This document shows positions 57,371 to 64,000 of a stretch of DNA of 64,000 bases, piece by piece. The DNA is from an uncultured Holdemanella sp. (GTDB lineage Bacteria > Bacillota_I > Bacilli_A > Erysipelotrichales > Erysipelotrichaceae), in NCBI RefSeq assembly GCF_934754935.1, contig NZ_CAKVJB010000001.1, forward strand, positions 62,001 through 126,000. Reading direction: 5' to 3'. The notes under the pieces were generated by a model. That model saw only the letters and a program-made list of their open reading frames with translations. It was not told where the DNA came from and searched no databases. Position numbers and translations under genes: made by a program. How positions within the stretch are numbered: the first letter of the stretch is position 1; each line of letters opens with the position of its first letter.

Positions 57371-59785
57371 ATGCCACATCTATTTGAGTCTAAAGATAGT
57401 TTTAAAGAGAATTTTAAAGAAGCTGTTTCTGATGCCTACGGACGTGATTTTGAAGATACATATCCAGAGGAGAGATATATTGTCCTAGGTAACATGATTC
57501 GTGATTTTGCAGGAGAGCATTGGAGAGAAACAAAAAATGCGATCAAGAAAACCGAAGCGAAACAGCTTTATTATTTTTCTATGGAATTTTTGATGGGTCG
57601 TTTAATGACGAGTAACCTAATGAATCTTAACATTTATGATGTTGTTAAAGACGGATTAAAAGATTTAGGTATGGACATCAATGACATGGAAAATATTGAA
57701 AGTGATGCAGGATTAGGAAATGGTGGTCTAGGAAGACTAGCTGCTTGTTTCATGGATTCATTAGCATCGCTTGATTTAGCCGGACATGGTAACTGTATTC
57801 GTTATCGTTATGGTTTATTTAAACAAAAGATTGAAAATAATCAACAAGTTGAATTGCCAGATTGCTGGTTAAAAAATGGTAATGTTTGGGAAGTATGGAA
57901 ACCTCAACATGCAGTTAAAGTAAAATTTGGTGGATATGTTGATGGATATATGGATGGATATGGAAAATTCCATGCACAACATCACCCTGATTTTGTTGTA
58001 CGTGCTGTACCATATGATGAACCAATCGTTGGATACCACACAACAACAACTAATACACTTCGTTTATGGGATGCAGAAGTTGATGAAGATTCTGTAAACT
58101 CAGGTGGATTAAATGAATATTTGAATCAAGTAACAGCTATTACAGCTAACGTATATCCAGATGATTCAACAATCGAAGGAAAACGTTTACGTTTAACACA
58201 AGAATATTTCTTCGTATGTGCTGGAATTGATCAAATTATTCGTTCACACTTACGTGTATATCCAAGCTTAGATAACTTAGGAGATAAAGTTGCAATCCAA
58301 TTAAATGATACACACCCAGTATTAGTTATTCCTGAATTAATGCGTGTATTATTGGATGACTACTTCTATGATTGGGATGATGCTTGGAATATCGTTACAA
58401 AGACAGTTGCGTATACAAACCACACAGTTATGGCAGAAGCACTAGAAAAATGGTCACAAGACATGGTTCGTTCATTATTACCACGTCTATATATGATCAT
58501 TGAAGAAATCAACCGTCGTTTCAAATATGATGTAGATCATAGAGGATTATGTGGAATTTTCAACAATGTTTCTATTCTTAAAGAAGGACAAGTTCACATG
58601 GCTAACTTGGCTGTTGTTGGTTCTCATAGTGTAAATGGTGTTGCGAAACTTCACTCTGAAATCTTAGTAAATGATGTATTCAAAGATTTTGTGACAATTT
58701 ATCCAAATAAATTCAACAATAAGACAAATGGTATTACACACCGTAGATGGTTGTTGTTCTCAAACCCTCAATTAACAAAATTGTTAGAAGAAACAATTGG
58801 AGATGAGTTCAAAACAAATCCAGAAAAATTAGAAGATTTAATGGCTCATGTTGAAGAGGAAGCTTTACAAAATAAATTCATGGATGTGAAATTAGAACGT
58901 AAAAAGATCTTGGCTGCCTATGTAAAAGAAAATCTTGGTATCGATATTGATGTAAATTCAATTTTTGACTGCCAGGCAAAACGTCTACATGCATACAAAC
59001 GTCAATTGTTAAATATCTTCCATGTTATGTATTTATATTTAAGAATGAAACAAGATCCTTCATTCAGAATCTATCCTCATACATTCTTCTACTCTGCAAA
59101 AGCTGCAGCTAGTTATGATTTGGCGAAGGAAATCATTAAATTGATCAACATGGTTGCCAATGTGGTAAATAATGATCCTGAAATCTCTAAATATATGAAG
59201 GTTGTATTTATTCCTAACTATTCAGTTTCAATTGCTGAAATCTTATTGAATGCGGCAGATGTTTCTGAACAGATTTCTACAGCTGGTAAAGAAGCTAGTG
59301 GTACTGGAAACATGAAATACATGATGAATGGTGCTATTACACTTGGTACATTAGATGGTGCCAATGTTGAAATTGTTGAGCGTGTTGGATATGAAAATGC
59401 TGAAATTTTCGGTTTACATGTAGAAGACATCAATGAACTTCGTCATGAAAACTCATATAATGCATGGAACTTATATAACAAAAGCTACAACATTCGTATG
59501 GTGGTTGATTCACTTAAAAACTGCACTTGGTCAAATGATCCAAATGAATTTAAGTTGATCAACAACGACTTAATGATGCGTAATGATGAATTCTTCGTAT
59601 TAGCTGACTTTGATGCATATGTATATGCTCAAGAAAAAGTACAAGCTCGTTACATGGATAAGTCTCGTTGGGCTAAGACAATGTTAATTAACATTGCGAA
59701 ATCTGGCTATTTCTCAAGCGATCGTACAATTAGCGAATACGCTAAAGAAATTTGGGATTTAAAACCATTGTCATTTGAAGACTAA
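57371..59785 (+). CDS. glgP: Glycogen/starch phosphorylase
   Basis: This 804-residue enzyme releases glucose 1-phosphate from glycogen or maltodextrin. Family blocks include YYFSMEFLMGRLMTSNLMNL, DAGLGNGGLGRLAACFMDSL, IQLNDTHPVLVIPELMR and the pyridoxal phosphate lysine in EASGTGNMKYMMNGAITLGT near residue 645. The length equals that of other bacterial phosphorylases. It stands alone, with its own promoter and terminator. No glgABCD genes are nearby, so it could act on internal glycogen or on imported maltodextrins. Confidence 0.96.
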   Translation: MPHLFESKDSFKENFKEAVSDAYGRDFEDTYPEERYIVLGNMIRDFAGEHWRETKNAIKKTEAKQLYYFSMEFLMGRLMTSNLMNLNIYDVVKDGLKDLGMDINDMENIESDAGLGNGGLGRLAACFMDSLASLDLAGHGNCIRYRYGLFKQKIENNQQVELPDCWLKNGNVWEVWKPQHAVKVKFGGYVDGYMDGYGKFHAQHHPDFVVRAVPYDEPIVGYHTTTTNTLRLWDAEVDEDSVNSGGLNEYLNQVTAITANVYPDDSTIEGKRLRLTQEYFFVCAGIDQIIRSHLRVYPSLDNLGDKVAIQLNDTHPVLVIPELMRVLLDDYFYDWDDAWNIVTKTVAYTNHTVMAEALEKWSQDMVRSLLPRLYMIIEEINRRFKYDVDHRGLCGIFNNVSILKEGQVHMANLAVVGSHSVNGVAKLHSEILVNDVFKDFVTIYPNKFNNKTNGITHRRWLLFSNPQLTKLLEETIGDEFKTNPEKLEDLMAHVEEEALQNKFMDVKLERKKILAAYVKENLGIDIDVNSIFDCQAKRLHAYKRQLLNIFHVMYLYLRMKQDPSFRIYPHTFFYSAKAAASYDLAKEIIKLINMVANVVNNDPEISKYMKVVFIPNYSVSIAEILLNAADVSEQISTAGKEASGTGNMKYMMNGAITLGTLDGANVEIVERVGYENAEIFGLHVEDINELRHENSYNAWNLYNKSYNIRMVVDSLKNCTWSNDPNEFKLINNDLMMRNDEFFVLADFDAYVYAQEKVQARYMDKSRWAKTMLINIAKSGYFSSDRTISEYAKEIWDLKPLSFED

Positions 59786-59792
59786 AATGTTT

Positions 59793-59828
59793 AAAAGATC
59801 ATATCTTTGATGATATGGTCTTTTTTTC
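59793..59828 (+). terminator. Intrinsic terminator of glgP
   Basis: AGATCATATC (59796-59805) and GATATGGTCT (59812-59821) form a 10-bp stem with one G-U pair, followed by seven T. Confidence 0.85.
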
Positions 59829-59846
59829 GTGTTAAAATGAATTTGT

Positions 59847-60932
59847 ATGAATGAAATATTATTTGCCGAAATCTATTATATATGTGTAGCTATCATGTTG
59901 ATTCTAGGCTTTAAAACTTATCGTTCCATGATGAAAAACACGCAAAAAGTCAGTTTTTTAGTCGTTGCTTTTTTGCATATATTGTATTTCCAAACTGATC
60001 TAGTACGAATGACAAATACGCAGAACCTTTTTTTGAATGAAATGAGTTTTCTGTTCTTTTCATTATGTACTTTTTCATGGTTTAACTACATTCAAACTAT
60101 GCTAGAAATACATTACATCAAGAAAACACAAACACTTATAGCTTTGGTTCCTTTGATTGTAAGTGTTGTTTTATTATTGGTTAATACATTGAATGGATGT
60201 TTATTCTATATTGATCATAATGGGAATTTTCAAGAAGGACCATTCTATCTTTTATATGTTCTTATAAATGATTTATATTTTCTTATCAGTGCTTATCAAG
60301 CTTATGTGTATAGTTGCAGGGCTAAAAATTATCAACAAAAGAAATCGTATCAAATTTTAGGTATCTACATGGCTGTCATTATGATTGTAGGTACGCTTCA
60401 AGATATTTTTCGCTCGATTCCTATCTTTTGTGTTGGAACTAGTCTGAGTATTCTTATTGTATATATTAGTTTAGAAGAACAAATGATTTCAATCGATCCT
60501 TTAACGCAGTTAAATAACCGAAATCGTATGGAACAATACTTGTTTGAATGTATGAGAAATGCGGATGCGAATATGTATCTATTGGTTTTAGATGTCGATA
60601 AATTTAAACAAATCAATGATACATATGGACATGCCCAAGGAGATTTAGCTTTAAAGTCGATTGCGAATTGTTTGAAAGAAGCCTGCATTGAAAAGAGTGA
60701 TTTCATTGCTCGTTATGGTGGAGATGAATTTGTGATTGTCTATAAAGGAAATGACGTAGAAGGATTATGTCAAAGAATTCATACGTATATACAACAATTA
60801 TCTTTTCCGTTTGATTTAGATGTAAGTATCGGATGTGCACCATATCAAAGTGGCCTACGTAAATGGAATGATTGGTTTATTGTGGCCGATAAACAATTGT
60901 ATCAAGAAAAGAAGAAATTAAAAGACCGGTAA
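59847..60932 (+). CDS. Membrane diguanylate cyclase (GGDEF domain)
   Basis: This 361-residue protein has an N-terminal membrane sensor of about seven helices (residues 1-205) and a C-terminal GGDEF domain. The latter starts DPLTQLNNRNRMEQYL, and the metal/GTP site DVDKFKQINDTYGHAQGD precedes the intact YGGDEF signature (GGDEF at 291-295), so it should make cyclic di-GMP. The RxxD inhibitory site normally just before it reads SDFIAR, so product inhibition at that site is probably absent. The start ATG 59847 has no ribosome binding site; an extended -10 TGTTAAAAT ends only 8 bases upstream, so the mRNA may be leaderless. Confidence 0.9.
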   Translation: MNEILFAEIYYICVAIMLILGFKTYRSMMKNTQKVSFLVVAFLHILYFQTDLVRMTNTQNLFLNEMSFLFFSLCTFSWFNYIQTMLEIHYIKKTQTLIALVPLIVSVVLLLVNTLNGCLFYIDHNGNFQEGPFYLLYVLINDLYFLISAYQAYVYSCRAKNYQQKKSYQILGIYMAVIMIVGTLQDIFRSIPIFCVGTSLSILIVYISLEEQMISIDPLTQLNNRNRMEQYLFECMRNADANMYLLVLDVDKFKQINDTYGHAQGDLALKSIANCLKEACIEKSDFIARYGGDEFVIVYKGNDVEGLCQRIHTYIQQLSFPFDLDVSIGCAPYQSGLRKWNDWFIVADKQLYQEKKKLKDR

Positions 60933-60942
60933 TCCGGTCTTT
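60921..60942. terminator. Bidirectional intrinsic terminator
   Basis: AAAGACCGG (60921-60929), loop TAAT and CCGGTCTTT (60934-60942): a perfect 9-bp stem with T tracts on either strand, shared by the convergent cyclase genes. Confidence 0.85.
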
Positions 60943-61579
60943 ATTCGTACCAAGCTATAGCTCGAATGGGTGAGCCATCACTATCTTTAATTTTTAGTGG
61001 AAAACAACTAAACCAAAATAAGTCATTTCCACATTGGTCTAGATTCTTAAGGTTTTCAATGTTCACAATATCTTTATTTTTAAACAAAGCTTTGTGCCGT
61101 GTCAGATTTTCATCATGTATGGGATCGAATCCAATCACATCAAAGCCAATGCCTTTAAAGTTTTCTGTAAGAATAAATTCTAATACTTCATCATCAATAC
61201 ATGGATAATCATAAAAGTAGGATGCGTCTTTCCATCTTTTGTCCCAACCAAGATTAAATAAAAGAAAGTCTGCCAATTTAGCTTTTTCTATATTGATTTT
61301 ATCCATTGTGATGGCTTGTCCTTCTTTTAAATCTCTACAATCCACAACAAGTGCTTTACCAATGAATTGTTCAGGTGGAAATTGATCGAGTGTCGTTCGG
61401 TTTTCAAAAATATGGGCAGGTGGATCCATGTGGGTTCCCACATGAGAATATATTTCGATACATGTCTCTTTAAATCCATCTTTTGAATATGTATTTACGG
61501 TGGTTAATTTGGGCTTTTCAGTTCCTGGATATACTGGCATATCCTCAGAAATGGTATGTGTTAAATCAATGACTTTCAT
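60941..61579 (-). CDS. Cyclase-family protein (kynurenine formamidase-like)
   Basis: This 212-residue metal-dependent hydrolase has the family signature HVGTHMDPPAH (residues 46-56), equivalent to HxGTHxDxPxH, and DLTHTISEDMPVYPGT at the N-terminus. Relatives include arylformamidase (KynB) and related amide hydrolases. I chose ATG at 61579 with AGGAGG upstream; the frame extends 30 bases further without such a site. No tryptophan catabolism genes are nearby, so the substrate is unknown. It converges on the diguanylate cyclase gene and diverges from dxr. Confidence 0.88.
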   Translation of the reverse strand: MKVIDLTHTISEDMPVYPGTEKPKLTTVNTYSKDGFKETCIEIYSHVGTHMDPPAHIFENRTTLDQFPPEQFIGKALVVDCRDLKEGQAITMDKINIEKAKLADFLLFNLGWDKRWKDASYFYDYPCIDDEVLEFILTENFKGIGFDVIGFDPIHDENLTRHKALFKNKDIVNIENLKNLDQCGNDLFWFSCFPLKIKDSDGSPIRAIAWYE

Positions 61580-61653
61580 AAGTGACCTCCTAAAGATATT
61601 TAACCACAATTTTTATTGTATTGTGATAAAATTATAAATAAAGGTGATTAGTT

Positions 61654-62790
61654 ATGAAAAGAATATTATTATTAGGGGCTACAGGCTCGATTGGTTTACA
61701 AACAGTGGATGTGATTGAACAACATCCAGACCAGTTTTGTCTAGTTGGAATTGCGGCTGGACATCAAGCGGATGTGATGCAAAAAATCATTGATAAACAT
61801 CCATCGATTCAAGTGGCTGGTATTTCCGATGGTTCAAAAGTTGAAAAATTACATGGTGTTAGAGTTTATAGTGGGGAAAATGCCATGGTGGATTGTATTG
61901 AAAATTGTGAATATGATCTATTAGTGAATGCGGTGGTTGGATTTAGAGGTTTAAAACCAACACTTACATCCTTAAAGAAAGGAATCGATGTTGCCTTAGC
62001 GAATAAGGAAAGTTTAGTAGCGGGTGGTGTTTTGGTTCGTAAGACATTGCATGAAACAAATACTAAATTATATCCTATTGATTCGGAACATTCCGCTATT
62101 TTCCAGTCTTTGCAAGGCAATCGTAGTGATGATGTAAAGCGTTTGATCATTACAGCAAGTGGAGGCAGTTTTAGAGACAAATCTAGAGATGAATTGCATG
62201 ATGTAACGGTTGAACAAACTTTAAAACATCCAAACTGGAACATGGGTAAAAGAATTACGGTGGATAGTGCAACTATGGTGAATAAGGGGTTTGAAGTGAT
62301 AGAAGCCCATTATTTATTTGATTTGCCTTATGAAAAAATCGATACAGTGTTACATCGTCAAAGTATTGTGCATTCTATGGTTGAATATAATGATAATGCG
62401 ATTATTGCACAACTTGGTTCAGCGGATATGCGCTTACCAATTCAATATGCATTATGTTATCCAGATCGTCCTGTATTAAAAGAGGATCATCCTTTGGATA
62501 TGACAAAGACAATGGATTTGAATTTTAAGGAAATGGATTATGTTCGCTATCCAATGTTAAAACTAGCGTATGAGATTGGAAAAAAAGAAGGCAATCTAGG
62601 GGCTGTATTTAATGGGGCGGATGAACAGGCTGTACAATTATTCTTAGAGAAGAAGATTTCTTTTTTACAAATTGAAGAAAGTATTGAACAAGCTTGTAAG
62701 CAGGCTGAATATATTGAAAATCCTACAATTGAGCAATTAGAAGCAACAGATGCATGGGCTAGAAAGTTCGTCATTGAATATTGGGACTAG
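61654..62790 (+). CDS. dxr: 1-deoxy-D-xylulose 5-phosphate reductoisomerase
   Basis: This 378-residue enzyme of the MEP pathway makes 2-C-methyl-D-erythritol 4-phosphate for isoprenoid synthesis. The NADPH-binding GATGSIG (residues 8-14), ANKESLVAGG (about 112-121), PIDSEHSAIFQSL (about 134-146), ITASGGSFRD and the metal-binding HPNWNMGKRITVDSATMVNK are all present. AAAGGTGAT precedes ATG 61654. Unlike in many Firmicutes, it is not seen next to cdsA or rseP here, although the next gene is cut by the window's end. Confidence 0.96.
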   Translation: MKRILLLGATGSIGLQTVDVIEQHPDQFCLVGIAAGHQADVMQKIIDKHPSIQVAGISDGSKVEKLHGVRVYSGENAMVDCIENCEYDLLVNAVVGFRGLKPTLTSLKKGIDVALANKESLVAGGVLVRKTLHETNTKLYPIDSEHSAIFQSLQGNRSDDVKRLIITASGGSFRDKSRDELHDVTVEQTLKHPNWNMGKRITVDSATMVNKGFEVIEAHYLFDLPYEKIDTVLHRQSIVHSMVEYNDNAIIAQLGSADMRLPIQYALCYPDRPVLKEDHPLDMTKTMDLNFKEMDYVRYPMLKLAYEIGKKEGNLGAVFNGADEQAVQLFLEKKISFLQIEESIEQACKQAEYIENPTIEQLEATDAWARKFVIEYWD

Positions 62791-62841
62791 ACCAATTGAA
62801 ATTTTGGGAGTAAAATAGTAAAATGGAATGGAGGGTTTGTC

Positions 62842-64000
62842 GTGAATAAAGCAAAGGTTTATTGTGTAGCAAGTGCTGTTGCGGTTTGTGTGGCTTCAAA
62901 TCCTAGTATGGATGTACTTGCCAAACATTTACAGCCAGTAAAATTAGAAGAAAAAGCCCAACAAACAATTTCAGCTGAAGATTATATTAAGTATTATTTG
63001 AGTACGAAAGAAATTGTTAAGGATCTTAACAATAAAGATATTGAAAAATATACTTTGATCACAAAAGTAGATGAAAAGAATTGTACGATTGTATTAACTG
63101 GAAATCAATTGTTTAAGGAATTGACAAAAGAAAACCAGGATGAAATTAAGAATGCATATGAAACTGCATATAAAAATGCAGGAATGATAAAGGCAAAGAA
63201 TTGTACTTTAAGTGCATATGATTTGATTGTAAGTCAAGCTAGTATTATGGTTTCTGATGCGAAGGAACAATTGTCGCTTTTAGTAAAAGATGCTGAAAGC
63301 TTAGATGCCTCTTTATATACTGCAAGTACATATGCATCATTAAAGACTGAAATGGATGAATCAAAAAATTTGATCGCATTGGACACTGCAACTTTAGAGC
63401 AAGTAGTTGAAGAACAAGTTAAATTGGTGAATGCAAAAAAAGCATTGATCGATCTTTCTGGATTGAAGAGTGTTGTTGAACAATCAAATTATGTAAAAGA
63501 AGAATATACAAAAAATAGTTATCGTACGTATGAAACTGTATTGAATCAGGCAAAGGCAGTTTTAGATAATGCGAATAGTACGACAGAAGAAATTCAAAAG
63601 GCACAAGAGGATTTAAGCATTGCCATCAATGCGTTGGTAAAAAAAGCTGATTTTAGTGCATTAAATGAAAAAGTGCAGGAAGGCTATGCATTTTTAGAGT
63701 CCGATAAAGATATGCTTGAAGAAGCGTCTTATACGAATTTTAAAAATGAATTGGATGCTTGTAGTGTTATTCTTTCAAACGATGAATCCACACAAGATGA
63801 AATCAATAATGCATTGGCAAAATTGAATGCTTATTTTGAAAATAATGAGAATTTTGTATATAAGGTGATGACACTAGAAAATAATGTGGTTGTCCAACCT
63901 CAAAAACAATTGTTGGATACACCTCAATTGGTTGTACAAGAACAAGTGAATACAGTTCAACAGTCGCAAACAACTTCGCCTAAGGCCACAACAAGTGCTG
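62842..64000 (+). CDS. Surface protein with FIVAR-type repeats (3' end outside window)
   Basis: A GTG at 62842, preceded by GGAGGG six bases upstream, starts an open frame that runs past the window (386 codons seen). The N-terminus MNKAKVYCVASAVAVCVA is a signal peptide. After about 150 residues of unassigned sequence, two or three FIVAR-like units follow: LKSVVEQSNYVKEEYTKNSY with STTEEIQKAQEDLSIAINAL (about 210-270), and a second near LNEKVQEGYAFLE. The last part is Gln/Thr/Pro-rich (VVQEQVNTVQQSQTTSPKAT), like a wall spanner. It should be a cell-surface adhesin or matrix-binding protein. Confidence 0.82.
   Translation, partial: MNKAKVYCVASAVAVCVASNPSMDVLAKHLQPVKLEEKAQQTISAEDYIKYYLSTKEIVKDLNNKDIEKYTLITKVDEKNCTIVLTGNQLFKELTKENQDEIKNAYETAYKNAGMIKAKNCTLSAYDLIVSQASIMVSDAKEQLSLLVKDAESLDASLYTASTYASLKTEMDESKNLIALDTATLEQVVEEQVKLVNAKKALIDLSGLKSVVEQSNYVKEEYTKNSYRTYETVLNQAKAVLDNANSTTEEIQKAQEDLSIAINALVKKADFSALNEKVQEGYAFLESDKDMLEEASYTNFKNELDACSVILSNDESTQDEINNALAKLNAYFENNENFVYKVMTLENNVVVQPQKQLLDTPQLVVQEQVNTVQQSQTTSPKATTSA

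Overview
The window reads as a chromosomal segment of a low-GC Gram-positive bacterium. The genes are AT-rich with strong AGGAGG-type ribosome binding sites, TGA is used as a stop, and the block pcrA-ligA-camS-gatC-gatA-gatB has the order common in Bacilli and Erysipelotrichia. Several paralogue-rich features suggest a gut or oral member of Erysipelotrichaceae: mannose-type PTS clusters, ATPase/nuclease-like proteins and sortase-like surface proteins without a clear LPXTG. This placement is an inference; no rRNA gene is present to confirm it. I see no tRNA, rRNA, CRISPR array, intact insertion sequence or prophage.

Layout. 1-2.9 kb holds a minus-strand chain: a partial RsuA-type pseudouridine synthase, an RsmF-like rRNA methyltransferase and an aspartokinase. 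2.9-7.3 kb holds an XRE repressor divergent from a two-gene unit of a 56-residue protein and a 1046-residue coiled-coil surface protein with an embedded CAP domain. 7.5-12.0 kb is a tandem array of four paralogous amidohydrolases, each overlapping the next by one base. 12.1-17.4 kb has a VanY-type carboxypeptidase, a ZIP transporter, a MATE exporter and an ATPase with a nuclease-like C-terminus.

17.4-29.9 kb is the most coherent accessory system. rpoN (sigma-54) lies divergently from a LevR-type sigma-54 activator whose reading frame is interrupted at an A AAA AAG heptamer. Two textbook -24/-12 promoters follow. One drives two SIS-domain proteins interleaved with a double UPF0047 (YjbQ) protein and a very divergent small protein. 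The other drives a complete mannose-family PTS (IIA, IIB, IIC, IID) plus a BtpA/SgcQ protein. By analogy with the gfr and lev systems, sugar-like substrates would be phosphorylated on entry and then processed by the SIS enzymes.

29.9-38.8 kb is a second mannose-family PTS cluster (IIC, IID, IIB, SIS, HAD, IIA, SIS), followed by a HAD phosphatase and a MATE exporter. It sits downstream of a GntR/UTRA regulator preceded by a lone UTRA domain with no DNA-binding part; repeated ATTGGTATAT motifs cover the promoter. 38.8-46.7 kb is mixed: an AAA-ATPase-like protein, a 33-bp tandem repeat, an M20 peptidase remnant, an Abi_2/AbiF HEPN-type protein, a hydrolase, an amidohydrolase-like protein without metal ligands, an RlmI-like methyltransferase and unknown proteins. 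46.8-62.8 kb is core metabolism and information processing: pcrA, ligA, camS, gatCAB, a PepE-like peptidase, an orphan winged-helix regulator, glycogen phosphorylase, a diguanylate cyclase, a cyclase-family hydrolase and dxr. The window ends inside a FIVAR-repeat surface protein.
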